Shown here piece by piece: positions 40,038-51,383 of a DNA stretch of 64,000 nucleotides. The DNA is taken from positions 1 through 64,000 of the forward strand of contig NZ_JABBJF010000006.1 in the NCBI RefSeq assembly GCF_014218705.1. The letters are read 5' to 3'. A model generated the notes under the pieces. It saw nothing but the letters and a program-made list of their open reading frames with translations. It did no database searches and was not told where the DNA came from. Made by a program: the position numbers and the translations under genes. Numbering within the stretch: position 1 is the stretch's first letter; the number at the start of each line of letters is the position of its first letter. This DNA comes from Kluyvera sichuanensis. Lineage in GTDB: Bacteria; Pseudomonadota; Gammaproteobacteria; Enterobacterales; Enterobacteriaceae.

Positions 40038-41825
40038 ATGCGTACAGAATATTGCGGACAGCTTCGACAGTCCCACGTTGGGCAGCAGGTGACTCTGTGT
40101 GGTTGGGTCAACCGCCGTCGTGATCTCGGTAGCCTCATTTTTATCGACATGCGCGACCGTGAAGGCATCGTACAGGTGTTCTTCGATCCGGACCGTGCGG
40201 ATGCCTTGAAGTTAGCCTCTGAACTGCGTAATGAGTTCTGCATTCAGGTAACCGGCACCGTTCGTGCGCGTGACGAAAAGAACATCAACGCGGATATGGC
40301 AACCGGTGCTATCGAAGTTCTGGCCTCCGATCTGTCCATCATCAACCGTTCAGAATCACTGCCGCTGGACTCCAACCACGTCAACACCGAAGAAGCGCGT
40401 CTGAAGTACCGCTACCTCGACCTGCGTCGTCCGGAAATGGCTCAGCGCCTGAAAACTCGCGCTAAAATCACCAGCTTCGTACGTCGTTTTATGGACGATC
40501 ACGGTTTCCTCGATATCGAAACCCCGATGCTGACCAAAGCGACTCCGGAAGGCGCGCGCGACTACCTGGTACCGTCTCGCGTACATAAAGGTAAGTTCTA
40601 TGCGCTGCCACAGTCTCCTCAGCTGTTCAAACAGCTGCTGATGATGTCCGGCTTCGACCGCTACTATCAGATTGTTAAATGCTTCCGCGACGAAGACCTG
40701 CGCGCTGATCGTCAGCCAGAATTCACCCAGATCGACGTCGAAACCTCCTTCATGACCGCACCGCAGGTGCGTGAAGTGATGGAAGCGCTGGTGCGTCAGC
40801 TGTGGCTGGAAATCAAAGGTGTGGATCTGGGCGACTTCCCGATCATGACCTTCGCCGAAGCAGAGCGCCGTTACGGTTCCGACAAACCGGACCTGCGTAA
40901 CCCAATGGAGCTGGTTGACGTTGCTGACCTGCTGAAATCCGTTGAGTTCGCGGTATTCTCCGGCCCGGCTAACGATCCGAAAGGCCGCGTGGCTGCGCTG
41001 CGCGTACCGGGCGGTGCTGCACTGACCCGTAAGCTGATTGATGAATACGGCAACTTTGTGAAGATTTATGGCGCGAAAGGCCTGGCTTACATCAAAGTGA
41101 CCGAACGTGCGAAAGGCGTGGAAGGCATCACCAGCCCGGTAGCCAAGTTCCTGACCCCAGAAATCATTGAAGCGATCCTTGAGCGCACCGGCGCGCAGGA
41201 CGGCGACATGATCTTCTTCGGCGCCGACAACAAGAAAGTGGTTGCCGACGCGATGGGCGCACTGCGTCTGAAGCTGGGTAAAGACCTGAGCCTGACCGAC
41301 GAAAACATGTGGGCGCCGCTGTGGGTTATCGACTTCCCAATGTTTGAAGAAGATGGTGAAGGCGGCCTGACCGCAATGCACCACCCGTTCACTTCCCCGA
41401 AAGACATGACCGCCGAAGAGCTGAAAGCCGCTCCGGAAGATGCAGTGGCGAACGCCTACGACATGGTTATCAACGGCTACGAAGTGGGCGGCGGTTCTGT
41501 GCGTATTCACCGTGGTGACATGCAGCAGACCGTGTTCGGCATCCTCGGCATCAATGAACAAGAGCAGCGCGAGAAGTTTGGCTTCCTGCTGGACGCGCTG
41601 AAATACGGTACGCCGCCACACGCGGGCCTGGCATTCGGTCTTGACCGTCTGACCATGCTGCTGACCGGCACCGATAACATCCGTGACGTTATCGCCTTCC
41701 CGAAAACCACCGCAGCAGCGTGTCTGATGACTGAAGCACCAAGCTTCGCGAATCCGGCTTCTCTGGGCGAACTGGGTATTCAGGTTGTGGCGAAAGAGCC
41801 AAAAGAGTCTGCGGAGAACAAGTAA
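40038..41825 (+). CDS. aspS: Aspartyl-tRNA synthetase
   Basis: Class IIb synthetase of 595 residues that charges tRNA-Asp. The N-terminal OB fold has [26 protein letters not shown] near 18-43. The catalytic core has motif 2 with [18 protein letters not shown] near 216-233, the bacterial GAD insertion, and motif 3 [13 protein letters not shown] near 530-542. It is about five residues longer than E. coli AspRS. nudB follows after one base, so the two are co-transcribed. Confidence 0.98.
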   Translation: MRTEYCGQLRQSHVGQQVTLCGWVNRRRDLGSLIFIDMRDREGIVQVFFDPDRADALKLASELRNEFCIQVTGTVRARDEKNINADMATGAIEVLASDLSIINRSESLPLDSNHVNTEEARLKYRYLDLRRPEMAQRLKTRAKITSFVRRFMDDHGFLDIETPMLTKATPEGARDYLVPSRVHKGKFYALPQSPQLFKQLLMMSGFDRYYQIVKCFRDEDLRADRQPEFTQIDVETSFMTAPQVREVMEALVRQLWLEIKGVDLGDFPIMTFAEAERRYGSDKPDLRNPMELVDVADLLKSVEFAVFSGPANDPKGRVAALRVPGGAALTRKLIDEYGNFVKIYGAKGLAYIKVTERAKGVEGITSPVAKFLTPEIIEAILERTGAQDGDMIFFGADNKKVVADAMGALRLKLGKDLSLTDENMWAPLWVIDFPMFEEDGEGGLTAMHHPFTSPKDMTAEELKAAPEDAVANAYDMVINGYEVGGGSVRIHRGDMQQTVFGILGINEQEQREKFGFLLDALKYGTPPHAGLAFGLDRLTMLLTGTDNIRDVIAFPKTTAAACLMTEAPSFANPASLGELGIQVVAKEPKESAENK

Positions 41826-41826
41826 C

Positions 41827-42270
41827 ATGCCATTCAAGCGGCCCGTCTCTATTCTGGTGGTGATTTATGCCCAGGACAGTAAACGGGTGCTGATGCTGCA
41901 GCGACGCGATGACCCTGATTTCTGGCAGTCGGTAACCGGCAGCGTGGAAGAAGGGGAAACCGCGTCGCAGGCCGCCATGCGTGAAGTAAAGGAAGAGGTC
42001 ACTATTGATGTTGTGTCTGAGCAACTGACCTTGAAAGACTGTCAACGCACGGTGGAGTTTGAAATTTTTCAACATTTACGCCATCGCTATGCGCCGGGCG
42101 TTGTGCGCAATACAGAATCCTGGTTCTGTCTTGCGCTGCCCCACGAGCGGGACGTTGTGTTCACCGAGCACCTGACCTACCAGTGGCTCGATGCACCCGC
42201 CGCGGCGGCGCTCACTAAGTCGTGGAGTAACCGGCAGGCGATTGAAGAATTTGTCATTAACGCTGCCTGA
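41827..42270 (+). CDS. nudB: Dihydroneopterin triphosphate pyrophosphatase NudB
   Basis: Nudix hydrolase of 147 residues acting early in folate synthesis. The Nudix box GSVEEGETASQAAMREVKEE lies at residues 38-57. The start at 41827, one base after the aspS stop, gives MPFKRPVSILVVIYAQD; E. coli NudB is three residues longer. It lies in the aspS-nudB-yebC-ruvC series, as in E. coli. Confidence 0.95.
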   Translation: MPFKRPVSILVVIYAQDSKRVLMLQRRDDPDFWQSVTGSVEEGETASQAAMREVKEEVTIDVVSEQLTLKDCQRTVEFEIFQHLRHRYAPGVVRNTESWFCLALPHERDVVFTEHLTYQWLDAPAAAALTKSWSNRQAIEEFVINAA

Positions 42271-42298
42271 AAGGGCATAGTTTTTTGGAGATATTTTT

Positions 42299-43042
42299 AT
42301 GGCAGGTCATAGTAAATGGGCCAACACCAGACATCGTAAAGCGGCGCAGGATGCTAAGCGCGGCAAAATCTTCACCAAGATCATTCGTGAGCTGGTGACG
42401 GCGGCCAAACTGGGCGGCGGCGATCCGGATGCGAACCCGCGTCTGCGTGCTGCGGTAGATAAAGCCCTGGCCAACAACATGACGCGTGACACCCTGAACC
42501 GTGCTATCGCGCGTGGCGTCGGCGGTGATGAAGATTCCAACATGGAAACCATCATCTATGAAGGCTACGGTCCTGGCGGCACTGCGGTGATGATTGAATG
42601 CCTGTCTGACAACCGTAACCGTACCGTTGCTGAAGTGCGTCACGCATTCAGCAAAACTGGCGGTAACCTGGGTACCGACGGCTCTGTTTCTTATCTGTTC
42701 AGCAAAAAAGGGATTATTTCCTTTGAGCAGGGCGATGAGGACACCATTATGGAAGCGGCGCTGGAAGCCGGTGCTGAAGACGTTGTGACCTTCGACGACG
42801 GCGCGATTGACGTGTACACCGCGTGGGAAGAGATGGGTAAAGTGCGTGATGCGCTGGAAGCGGCCGGCTTGAAAGCTGACGCGGCCGAAGTGTCTATGAT
42901 CCCGTCCACCAAAGCGGACATGGATGCAGAAACCGCACCGAAACTGATGCGTCTCATCGACATGCTGGAAGACTGTGACGATGTTCAGGAAGTCTACCAC
43001 AACGGCGAAATCTCTGACGAGGTGGCAGCGACCTTAGAATGA
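42299..43042 (+). CDS. yebC: YebC/PmpR family regulator
   Basis: Protein of 247 residues starting [20 protein letters not shown], the hallmark of the TACO1/YebC family. Family members have been described as DNA-binding regulators and as translation factors helping ribosomes through proline stretches. Acidic C-terminal domains carry [13 protein letters not shown] near 121-133. It is one residue longer than E. coli YebC and is transcribed with ruvC. Confidence 0.95.
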   Translation: MAGHSKWANTRHRKAAQDAKRGKIFTKIIRELVTAAKLGGGDPDANPRLRAAVDKALANNMTRDTLNRAIARGVGGDEDSNMETIIYEGYGPGGTAVMIECLSDNRNRTVAEVRHAFSKTGGNLGTDGSVSYLFSKKGIISFEQGDEDTIMEAALEAGAEDVVTFDDGAIDVYTAWEEMGKVRDALEAAGLKADAAEVSMIPSTKADMDAETAPKLMRLIDMLEDCDDVQEVYHNGEISDEVAATLE

Positions 43043-43076
43043 GGTGGCTGTGCCGTAACCTAACAGGAGGTGCGTG

Positions 43077-43598
43077 ATGTCTATTATTCTCGGCATTGAC
43101 CCGGGGTCGCGCATCACCGGTTATGGTGTCATTCGCCAGGTTGGCCGACAGCTGACCTACCTTGGCAGCGGATGCATCCGCACCAAGGTTGACGATCTTC
43201 CGTCGCGCCTGAAGCTGATTTATGCCGGCGTGACGGAGATTATCACCCAGTTCCAGCCGGACTATTTCGCGATTGAGCAGGTCTTTATGGCGAAGAACGC
43301 CGACTCGGCGCTTAAGCTCGGACAGGCGCGCGGAGTGGCCATCGTTGCTGCCACCAATCAGGAACTTCCGGTCTTTGAGTACGCCGCCCGTCAGGTCAAA
43401 CAGACCGTTGTGGGCATTGGTAGTGCGGAAAAAAGCCAGGTTCAGCATATGGTGCGCACGCTGTTAAAGCTTCCCGCCAATCCTCAGGCCGATGCCGCCG
43501 ATGCGCTGGCTATCGCCATTACCCACTGCCACGTCAGCCAGAACGCCATGCAAATGAGCGACTCGCGGCTGAACTTAGCGCGTGGGCGATTGCGCTAA
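43077..43598 (+). CDS. ruvC: Holliday junction resolvase RuvC
   Basis: Endonuclease that cuts Holliday junctions moved by RuvAB, 173 residues as in E. coli. Metal-binding acids are visible in ILGIDPGSR (Asp7), FAIEQVFM (Glu66) and [12 protein letters not shown] (Asp138, Asp141). The ATG at 43077 has AGGAGG six bases upstream; the GTG at 43074 just adds one residue. It closes the aspS-nudB-yebC-ruvC series. Confidence 0.97.
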   Translation: MSIILGIDPGSRITGYGVIRQVGRQLTYLGSGCIRTKVDDLPSRLKLIYAGVTEIITQFQPDYFAIEQVFMAKNADSALKLGQARGVAIVAATNQELPVFEYAARQVKQTVVGIGSAEKSQVQHMVRTLLKLPANPQADAADALAIAITHCHVSQNAMQMSDSRLNLARGRLR

Positions 43599-43623
43599 TC
43601 TCACGCGCCTTGATCGCTTTGGA

Positions 43624-44202
43624 TTAAGGTGCGTCGCTTCCTTGTTCAGTAATAAGTACTAAATGGGGGCTCACCCATAGACTCGCTGGCGTTACCGTTT
43701 TTCTTTCCCATGGAATTGCGCCTAAAAACCAAAGCTTCCAGAAGGTCAGTTTCGCACCTGGGTTCGCGCACAGCAGTTGCTGAAATGTTTCAATATCACC
43801 TACGGAAATATTTAGCGCCTTATTATAAATATCAAAAACAAATTTAGAGCAGAATTGGCGCGTTGAATCATATTTAAATCCGGTATGATAAAATTTATTT
43901 AATCGCTGAGGCACCTGCTCAACGATAGCCAATTTTTGTTCAACGCTTAAACCGCCGCGGAGTCGGCGAACCGCATAGCGGCTTCCCGCAGAACGCTGAA
44001 TAAAGCGTGACAACGTGGTGACGGTAGAAAGCGGCACCCGGCTTTCTGCCACCAGATAGTCCTCGCCGGTGTGGCCGATGATGATACCGACATGATTACT
44101 CCAGCATTGAGAGGCCGTGGATATCTGGCCAAACAGGTGCGTTCCGATACAAGTGAAAACAATGTCACCGGTTTCGTATTTTTCAGGGTAATTAATTATC
44201 AA
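43624..44202 (-). CDS. yebB: NlpC/P60-like hydrolase family protein YebB
   Basis: Protein of 192 residues similar to E. coli YebB and related to the YiiX group of papain-fold hydrolases; the function is unknown. A likely catalytic pair is His in [19 protein letters not shown] near residues 36-54 and Cys in [16 protein letters not shown] near 115-130. No signal peptide is obvious. It is convergent with ruvC and divergent from ruvA, as in E. coli. The stretch is more AT-rich than its neighbours. Confidence 0.88.
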   Translation of the reverse strand: MIINYPEKYETGDIVFTCIGTHLFGQISTASQCWSNHVGIIIGHTGEDYLVAESRVPLSTVTTLSRFIQRSAGSRYAVRRLRGGLSVEQKLAIVEQVPQRLNKFYHTGFKYDSTRQFCSKFVFDIYNKALNISVGDIETFQQLLCANPGAKLTFWKLWFLGAIPWERKTVTPASLWVSPHLVLITEQGSDAP

Positions 44203-44453
44203 GTGATAAATCCTTTTTAATATGAGTCATCCGTGTGGTGTAGTGAATAAATTAATATCACACTCGCTGATTCTCGTCATTCTTATGTATATGGGGAAAT
44301 GCCGATTAAAATTAAATAAATGGGCATTTTTATTATTGCGTAAACCACTATCATGACGTAGGCCCGCTAACATCCTCCCCGAGGAACGGTGCGGAAACGC
44401 GCCGTATAAGCAAGAACATACTGGGATCGGCAACGGGAATTGATCCGTTTCAT

Positions 44454-44469
44454 CTGGATATTTATCCAG
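44454..44469. promoter_or_regulatory. LexA (SOS) box before ruvAB
   Basis: CTGGATATTTATCCAG is a palindrome of CTG-N10-CAG form and differs by one central base from the known E. coli ruvA SOS box. It lies 53 bases before the ruvA start. The rest of the 320-base yebB-ruvA gap shows no gene. Confidence 0.85.
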
Positions 44470-44522
44470 CTTTTTTTTATGATAACGCATTACTCTTTTA
44501 GCCCTTAACGCAGGAGCGTCAC

Positions 44523-45134
44523 GTGATAGGCAGACTCAGAGGCATCATTCTCGAAAAACAACCCCCGCTGGTCCTTCTGGAGACGGGCGGCGTAGGCTAT
44601 GAAGTGCATATGCCGATGACCTGTTTTTACGAGCTGCCAGAAGCCGGGCAGGAAGCGATTGTCTTCACCCACTTCGTGGTACGCGAAGACGCGCAGCTGC
44701 TTTACGGCTTCAATAACAAGCAGGAACGTACGCTGTTTAAAGAGCTAATTAAGACCAACGGCGTTGGGCCGAAGCTGGCGTTGGCGATCCTCTCGGGTAT
44801 GTCGGCGCAGCAGTTTGTCAACGCGGTCGAGCGCGAAGAGCTTGGCGCGCTGGTTAAGCTACCGGGCATCGGCAAGAAAACGGCGGAACGTCTGATTGTC
44901 GAAATGAAAGACCGCTTTAAAGGCCTGCATGGCGATCTCTTTACGCCTGCCGCCGATCTGGTGCTCACGTCTCCCGCTGGCCCAAGTGCCGACGACGCCG
45001 AGCAGGAAGCAGTTGCTGCGCTGGTGGCGCTGGGCTATAAACCTCAGGAAGCCAGCCGAATGGTGAGTAAAGTTGCCCGTTCGGATGCCAGCAGTGAAAC
45101 ATTGATCCGCGAAGCGCTCCGCGCGGCGCTATGA
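44523..45134 (+). CDS. ruvA: Holliday junction helicase subunit RuvA
   Basis: Tetrameric junction-binding protein of 203 residues. The N-terminal OB fold begins [20 protein letters not shown]. Two helix-hairpin-helix motifs follow ([13 protein letters not shown] near 79-91 and [19 protein letters not shown] near 115-133), and a C-terminal RuvB-binding domain. The start is GTG with AGGAG upstream. SOS-regulated with ruvB, eight bases downstream. Confidence 0.97.
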   Translation: MIGRLRGIILEKQPPLVLLETGGVGYEVHMPMTCFYELPEAGQEAIVFTHFVVREDAQLLYGFNNKQERTLFKELIKTNGVGPKLALAILSGMSAQQFVNAVEREELGALVKLPGIGKKTAERLIVEMKDRFKGLHGDLFTPAADLVLTSPAGPSADDAEQEAVAALVALGYKPQEASRMVSKVARSDASSETLIREALRAAL

Positions 45135-45139
45135 GGTAG

Positions 45140-46153
<1,014 letters not shown>

Positions 46154-46165
46154 CCTTTGAGCCTT

Positions 46166-46231
46166 CCCGGCGTCGCTTTGCTCGGCCGGGCTACGGTACA
46201 TTGTAGCCCGGCCGAGCAAAGCGACGCCGGA
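46166..46231. repeat. BIME: inverted REP pair between ruvB and znuB
   Basis: REP units 46166-46194 and 46203-46231 face each other across an 8-base spacer and are almost perfectly complementary. They fill the gap between the convergent ruvB and znuB genes and may help end both transcripts. Confidence 0.88.
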
Positions 46232-46235
46232 GGAA

Positions 46236-47021
46236 TCAGACCGCCGCTTTCTTCGACATACTCAGAATAAACAGCAGCGCCGCACACAGCACCACGGATG
46301 GCCCCGCCGGGGTGTCATAGAACGCCGAGAAGGTTAACCCGCCGGTGACGGCAATCATTCCAACGCCAACCGCGACGCCCGCCATCTGCTCCGGAGTACG
46401 GGCAAAACGACGCGCTGTGGCTGCTGGGATAATCAGCAGTGACGTGATAATCAGCGCACCAACAAACTTCATCGCCACGCCAATGGTTAGCGCGGTAACC
46501 AGCATCAGCAGCAGCTTCACCCGCTGCAGTTTCACTCCATCGACAAACGCCAGGTCCGGGCTAATCGTCATCGACAGTAAATTACGCCACTGCCAGAACA
46601 GAATCGCCAGCACCACCACCACGCCCAGTGCGATAGAGATAAGATCCTGTGGCGTAACGGCCAGCAGGTCACCGAACAGATAGGCCATCAGATCGACGCG
46701 AATATTCGACATCAGGCTGACCACCACCAGACCCAGCGACAGCGCGCTGTGTGCCATGATGCCAAGCAGGGTATCAACGGCGAGGTGAGGGCGTTTCTCC
46801 AGCCACACCAGACCGCCCGCCAGCACCAGCGTCACGGCAATAACCGCATAGAACGGGTTCACATTCAGCAGCAGGCCAAAGGCAACCCCAAGCAATGAGG
46901 CGTGAGCCAGCGTGTCGCCAAAGTAGGACATCCGTCGCCAGACCACAAACGAGCCCAGCGGGCCGGCAGCGCACGCCAGCATCATTCCGGCAAGCCAGCC
47001 GGGAAGTAAAATTTCAATCAT
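46236..47021 (-). CDS. znuB: Zinc ABC transporter permease ZnuB
   Basis: Inner-membrane subunit of the high-affinity zinc importer, 261 residues with about eight membrane helices, e.g. [19 protein letters not shown] at residues 9-27 and [19 protein letters not shown] near 165-183, the family permease signature. Its start overlaps the znuC stop by four bases. The order znuC-znuB, divergent from znuA, is as in E. coli. Confidence 0.96.
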   Translation of the reverse strand: MIEILLPGWLAGMMLACAAGPLGSFVVWRRMSYFGDTLAHASLLGVAFGLLLNVNPFYAVIAVTLVLAGGLVWLEKRPHLAVDTLLGIMAHSALSLGLVVVSLMSNIRVDLMAYLFGDLLAVTPQDLISIALGVVVVLAILFWQWRNLLSMTISPDLAFVDGVKLQRVKLLLMLVTALTIGVAMKFVGALIITSLLIIPAATARRFARTPEQMAGVAVGVGMIAVTGGLTFSAFYDTPAGPSVVLCAALLFILSMSKKAAV

Positions 47022-47773
47022 GACTGCCCATTTCCCCGACGTAAAACAATACGGCCCTGTAAATCATGGCGATGATTATGCTGATGGCGGTAAATTCCCA
47101 GCTGTTCTGCGCCGCGCGGGCCGAACATCGAGATAAACTCCGGGTGCATCGACACCACGTCCGGCGTGCCCGAGCAGCAAATATGATGATTCAGACACAG
47201 CACGTCGTCAGTTTTTGCCATTACCAGATGCAGGTCGTGCGACACCATTAGCACCGCGCAGTCGAGCTCCTGACGCAGTTGGTTAATCAGATCGTAAAGG
47301 GCAACCTGACCGTTAACGTCCACGCCCTGAGTGGGTTCATCCAGAACCAGCAGCTGCGGCTTATTCAGTAGCGCACGCGCCAGCAGCACGCGCTGGGTTT
47401 CGCCACCCGAAAGCTTCTGCATGGGGGCATCCTGTAGATGTCCTGCCTGCACGCGTTTGAGCGCCGGAAGAATATCTTCTTTTCGCGTTGCCGGATGCAG
47501 GCGTAAAAAACGCTTGACGGTCAGCGGCAAGGTGGCGTCGAGGTGTAACTTTTGCGGCACATAGCCGATGCGCAAATGTTTATCGCGAATGACAACGCCA
47601 TCGCTAGGTGCTACGAGGCCGAGCACCACGCGTACCAGCGTTGATTTGCCCGCACCGTTCGGACCAAGCAGCGTCAGAATGCGGCCTGGCTTGAGATTCA
47701 ATGAGATGTCAGAAAGCACCCGGCGTTGGCCGAAAGTGACGGAGACATTTTCCAGTGATACAAGATTCGTCAT
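47018..47773 (-). CDS. znuC: Zinc ABC transporter ATPase ZnuC
   Basis: ATP-binding subunit of 251 residues. Walker A is [12 protein letters not shown] near 36-47, the signature [16 protein letters not shown] near 131-146 and Walker B LLVLDEP near 151-157. The C-terminal tail has the His-rich [10 protein letters not shown]. The start at 47773 ([15 protein letters not shown]) fits E. coli; an earlier in-frame start at 47791 would add six residues and run toward the Zur box. Confidence 0.96.
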   Translation of the reverse strand: MTNLVSLENVSVTFGQRRVLSDISLNLKPGRILTLLGPNGAGKSTLVRVVLGLVAPSDGVVIRDKHLRIGYVPQKLHLDATLPLTVKRFLRLHPATRKEDILPALKRVQAGHLQDAPMQKLSGGETQRVLLARALLNKPQLLVLDEPTQGVDVNGQVALYDLINQLRQELDCAVLMVSHDLHLVMAKTDDVLCLNHHICCSGTPDVVSMHPEFISMFGPRGAEQLGIYRHQHNHRHDLQGRIVLRRGNGQS

Positions 47774-47799
47774 AGCAATTAGGGGTTGCACAAGATAGT

Positions 47800-47821
47800 G
47801 AATGTTATAATATCACACATC
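47800..47821. promoter_or_regulatory. Zur box between znuC and znuA
   Basis: GAATGTTATAATATCACACATC resembles the Zur operator of the E. coli znuA-znuC promoter region. It lies between the two divergent start codons, so zinc-loaded Zur should repress both transcripts. Confidence 0.82.
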
Positions 47822-47850
47822 ACTTATCCATTTCGATTAATAGACGCATT

Positions 47851-48810
47851 ATGTTACAGAAAAATACGCTTCTTTTCGCAGCTTTATCCGCTGCACTTTG
47901 GGGAACGACAGCACAGCATGCTGATGCGGCCGTTGTGGCATCACTCAAGCCGTTAGGCTTTATTGCTTCAGCCATTGCAGACGGTGTAACAGAGACGCAG
48001 GTTTTACTGCCTGACGGTGCGTCTGAACATGATTACTCACTGCGTCCATCTGATGCAAAACGCTTACAGAACGCGGACTTAGTCGTATGGATTGGTCCTG
48101 AGATGGAAGCATTTATGGACAAGTCATCGCAAAGCATTCCCGACAACAAAAAAGTCACTATCGCCCAGCTTGACGGGGTGAAACCGTTACTCATGAAAGG
48201 TGCCGATGACGACGACCATGATGGTGCTGATGGAGACGATCATGACCACGCTCACGGTGAAAAAGGTGACGCGCATCACCATCATGGCGAGTACAACATG
48301 CACCTGTGGCTCTCCCCAGAGATAGCGCGGCTGTCGGCGGTTGCAATCCATGACAAATTAGTGGAACTTATGCCCCAGAGTCGAGCCCGGCTCGATGCCA
48401 ACCTGAAGGATTTTGAGGCCAATCTGGCCGCAACCGATAAGCAGGTGGCGAGCGAGCTGGCACCGGTGAAAGGAAAGGGGTATTTCGTTTTTCATGATGC
48501 CTATGGCTATTACGAAAAACACTACGGTTTGACGCCGCTTGGGCACTTCACCGTCAACCCCGAAATTCAACCCGGTGCGCAGCGTTTACATCAAATAAGA
48601 ACACAGTTGGTTGAGCAAAAAGCGACCTGCGTTTTTGCTGAGCCACAATTCAGGCCCGCTGTCGTTGAATCTGTTGCGCGGGGAACCAGCGTTCGCATGG
48701 GAACGCTCGATCCTCTTGGCACGAACATTAAGCTGAGTAAAGAGAGCTATCCAGCGTTTCTTACTCAACTGGCGACCCAGTATGCGAGCTGCCTGAAAGG
48801 AGATAAGTAA
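47851..48810 (+). CDS. znuA: Periplasmic zinc-binding protein ZnuA
   Basis: Substrate-binding protein of 319 residues. The signal peptide is [18 protein letters not shown] through HADA. Metal ligands include His in [16 protein letters not shown] near 58-73 and others in [12 protein letters not shown] and [10 protein letters not shown]. Between them is an acidic His-rich loop, residues about 115-148, longer than in E. coli and probably a zinc sensor or scavenger. It has its own promoter under Zur. mepM follows after 12 bases. Confidence 0.96.
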   Translation: MLQKNTLLFAALSAALWGTTAQHADAAVVASLKPLGFIASAIADGVTETQVLLPDGASEHDYSLRPSDAKRLQNADLVVWIGPEMEAFMDKSSQSIPDNKKVTIAQLDGVKPLLMKGADDDDHDGADGDDHDHAHGEKGDAHHHHGEYNMHLWLSPEIARLSAVAIHDKLVELMPQSRARLDANLKDFEANLAATDKQVASELAPVKGKGYFVFHDAYGYYEKHYGLTPLGHFTVNPEIQPGAQRLHQIRTQLVEQKATCVFAEPQFRPAVVESVARGTSVRMGTLDPLGTNIKLSKESYPAFLTQLATQYASCLKGDK

Positions 48811-48822
48811 GGAAGTGAATAC

Positions 48823-50145
48823 GTGCAGCAGATAGCCCGCTCTGTCGCTCTGGCATTTAACAATTTGCCGCGGCCCCACCGCGTTATGCTGGGGTCACTC
48901 ACCGTTCTCACGTTGGCCGTCGCTGTCTGGCGGCCTTACGTTTACCATCCAACCTCTTCATCCCCCGTCGTCCGTACGATTGAGCTGGAGAAAAAAGAGA
49001 TTCGTTCGCTTCTGCCTGAGGCTAGCGAACCGATTGACCAGTCCGCGCAGGAAGACGAAGCCATCCCTCAGGATGAGCTGGACGATAAAGCCGACAACGA
49101 AACGGGCGTGCATGAATATGTGGTATCCACGGGCGATACCCTGAGCAGCATCTTGAATCAGTACGGCATCGATATGGGTAACATCAGCCAGCTTGCCTCG
49201 GTTGATAAAGACCTGAAAAACATGAAAGTGGGGCAGCAGCTCTCCTGGACGCTGAATGACGACGGTGATTTACAGCGTTTAACCTGGGAGATGTCGCGCC
49301 GCGAAACCCGTACCTACGATCGCGTTGCTAACGGCTTCAAAATGAGCAGTGAGTTGCAGAAGGGCGATTGGGTCAATAGCCTTGTCAAAGGCACCGTCGG
49401 CGGAAGCTTCGTGACCAGCGCCGTCAACGCCGGTTTAACCAGCGCGGAAGTGAGCGCGGTGATTAAATCGATGCAGTGGCAAATGGACTTCCGTAAGCTG
49501 AAAAAAGGCGACGAATTCTCGGTGCTGATGTCACGCGAAATGCTCAACGGCAAGCGCGAACAGAGTCAACTGCTGGGCGTGCGTTTACGCTCCGATGGCA
49601 AAGACTACTACGCGATCCGCGCGGAAGACGGTAAGTTCTACGACCGCAACGGTACCGGGCTGGCGAAGGGCTTCCTGCGCTTCCCGACTGCGCGTCAGTT
49701 CCGCGTGTCGTCGAACTTTAACCCGCGTCGTCTGAACCCGGTAACCGGTCGCGTCGCGCCGCACCGTGGTGTGGATTTCGCGATGCCGCAGGGTACACCA
49801 GTGCTGGCCGTCGGTGACGGTGAAGTGGTGGTGGCGAAGCGCAGCGGCGCGGCGGGTTACTATGTTGCCGTACGTCATGGTCGCACCTACACCACCCGCT
49901 ACATGCACCTGCGTAAGCTGTTGGTGAAACCAGGTCAGAAGGTGAAACGCGGTGACCGTATCGCGCTCTCCGGCAACACCGGTCGTTCCACTGGCCCACA
50001 CCTGCACTATGAAGTATGGATCAACCAGCAGGCGGTGAACCCGCTGACGGCGAAGCTGCCGCGCACCGAAGGGCTGACCGGTTCGGATCGTACCGATTAC
50101 CTGGCACAGGTGAAAGAGGTTCTGCCGCAGCTGCGTTTCGACTAA
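48823..50145 (+). CDS. mepM: Peptidoglycan endopeptidase MepM
   Basis: Cuts D-Ala-mDAP crosslinks to allow wall growth; 440 residues, E. coli length. An N-terminal membrane anchor is near 21-40. A LysM domain follows (HEYVVSTGDTLSSILNQYG near 95-113) and then a C-terminal LytM/M23 zinc peptidase with HRGVDFAMPQGTPV near 311-324 and HLHYEVW near 394-400, supplying the H-x3-D and H-x-H ligands. The start is GTG, as in E. coli. Terminator follows. Confidence 0.96.
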   Translation: MQQIARSVALAFNNLPRPHRVMLGSLTVLTLAVAVWRPYVYHPTSSSPVVRTIELEKKEIRSLLPEASEPIDQSAQEDEAIPQDELDDKADNETGVHEYVVSTGDTLSSILNQYGIDMGNISQLASVDKDLKNMKVGQQLSWTLNDDGDLQRLTWEMSRRETRTYDRVANGFKMSSELQKGDWVNSLVKGTVGGSFVTSAVNAGLTSAEVSAVIKSMQWQMDFRKLKKGDEFSVLMSREMLNGKREQSQLLGVRLRSDGKDYYAIRAEDGKFYDRNGTGLAKGFLRFPTARQFRVSSNFNPRRLNPVTGRVAPHRGVDFAMPQGTPVLAVGDGEVVVAKRSGAAGYYVAVRHGRTYTTRYMHLRKLLVKPGQKVKRGDRIALSGNTGRSTGPHLHYEVWINQQAVNPLTAKLPRTEGLTGSDRTDYLAQVKEVLPQLRFD

Positions 50146-50170
50146 TTTCGCCTAAGAAGTATCCGTTCAG

Positions 50171-50200
50171 AGCCGGTGCCTATACAGCACCGGCTTTTTC
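50171..50200 (+). terminator. Terminator of mepM
   Basis: AGCCGGTGC 50171-50179 pairs with GCACCGGCT 50187-50195 around a 7-base loop, followed by TTTTC. Confidence 0.88.
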
Positions 50201-50276
50201 TTTTGTGTGAAGCATCCGGCCTCGCTACACTATCTGATTATCCACACTGACCCGATGAATCAACCCTGGAATAGGC

Positions 50277-51254
50277 ATGGAAACGAAAAAAAATAACAGT
50301 GAATACATTCCCGAGTTTGAGAAATCTTTCCGCCATCCCCAGTACTGGGGTGCCTGGTTAGGCGTGCTGGCGTTTGCGGGAGTCGCTTACGTGCCGGCAA
50401 AAATCCGCGACCCTATTCTGGGTAAGCTCGGTCGCCTGGCGGGGAAATTTGGCCGCAGCGCGCGTCGACGCGCGCAGATCAATCTGCTGTACTGCTTCCC
50501 GGAAAAAAGCGAAGCCGAGCGTGAAGCCATCATCGATGAGATGTTTGCCACCGCGCCGCAGGCGATGGTCATGATGGCCGAGCTGGCACTGAAAGGGCCA
50601 GAGAAAATTCTGCCGCGCCTCGACTGGCAAGGGCAAGAGATTATCGATGAACTACGTGCCAACGGCGAAAACGTCATTTTTCTGGTACCGCACGGTTGGG
50701 GCGTTGATATCCCGGCGATGGTGATGGCGTCACAGGGCCAGAAGATGGCGGCGATGTTCCATAACCAGGGCAATAAGGTCTTTGACTACGTCTGGAACAC
50801 CGTTCGTCGTCGTTTTGGCGGTCGTCTGCACGCCCGTAACGACGGCATCAAGCCGTTTATTCAGTCTGTCCGTCAGGGCTACTGGGGCTACTATCTGCCG
50901 GATCAGGATCATGGCCCGGAGCACAGCGAATTCGTGGACTTCTTCGCTACCTATAAAGCAACGCTGCCAGCGATTGGCCGCCTGATGAAAGTGTGTCGTG
51001 CACGCGTGGTACCGCTGTTCCCGGTCTACGATGGCAAAACGCACCGCCTGACGATTCTGGTTCGCCCGCCGATGGACGATCTGCTGGAAGCGGACGACAA
51101 CACCATCGCGCGTCGCATGAACGAAGAGGTGGAGATTTTCGTTGGGCCGCATACCGAACAGTACACGTGGATCCTCAAGCTGCTGAAAACGCGTAAGCCG
51201 GGCGAAACCGAGCCGTATCAGCGCAAAGAGCTCTACCCAAAGAAAAAGAAATAG
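50277..51254 (+). CDS. lpxM: Lipid A myristoyltransferase LpxM
   Basis: Adds the last (myristoyl) secondary acyl chain to Kdo2-lipid A at the inner membrane; 325 residues. One N-terminal membrane segment is near 27-42. The acyltransferase motif FLVPHGWGVDIPAM lies near 138-151, with the H-x4-D pair. The N-terminus METKKNNSEYIPEFEKSFRHP is as in E. coli MsbB. It ends in a lysine-rich tail two residues longer. Confidence 0.96.
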   Translation: METKKNNSEYIPEFEKSFRHPQYWGAWLGVLAFAGVAYVPAKIRDPILGKLGRLAGKFGRSARRRAQINLLYCFPEKSEAEREAIIDEMFATAPQAMVMMAELALKGPEKILPRLDWQGQEIIDELRANGENVIFLVPHGWGVDIPAMVMASQGQKMAAMFHNQGNKVFDYVWNTVRRRFGGRLHARNDGIKPFIQSVRQGYWGYYLPDQDHGPEHSEFVDFFATYKATLPAIGRLMKVCRARVVPLFPVYDGKTHRLTILVRPPMDDLLEADDNTIARRMNEEVEIFVGPHTEQYTWILKLLKTRKPGETEPYQRKELYPKKKK

Positions 51255-51258
51255 TCTC

Positions 51259-51332
51259 GTAGCCCGGCCGAGTAAAACGACGCCGGGACGGCTCGGTGCA
51301 CAACCCGGCGTCGTTTCGCTCGGCCGGGCTAC
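51259..51332. repeat. BIME: inverted REP pair between lpxM and pykA
   Basis: REP units 51259-51287 and 51304-51332 lie in opposite orientation with a 16-base spacer, in the gap between two convergent genes. Confidence 0.85.
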
Positions 51333-51339
51333 ACAGGCA

Positions 51340-51370
51340 AAAAAAAACCGGACATTGTCCGGTTTTTTTA
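51340..51370. terminator. Bidirectional terminator of lpxM and pykA
   Basis: CCGGAC 51348-51353 pairs with GTCCGG 51357-51362. A run of A lies on the left and a run of T on the right, so it works on both strands. Confidence 0.88.
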
Positions 51371-51383
51371 TATCGAGAATAAC

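Noticed and set aside
40356-41837. 493-codon open frame antisense to aspS
   Set aside because: It mirrors the codon pattern of aspS, has no ribosome site or family resemblance, and aspS itself is certain.
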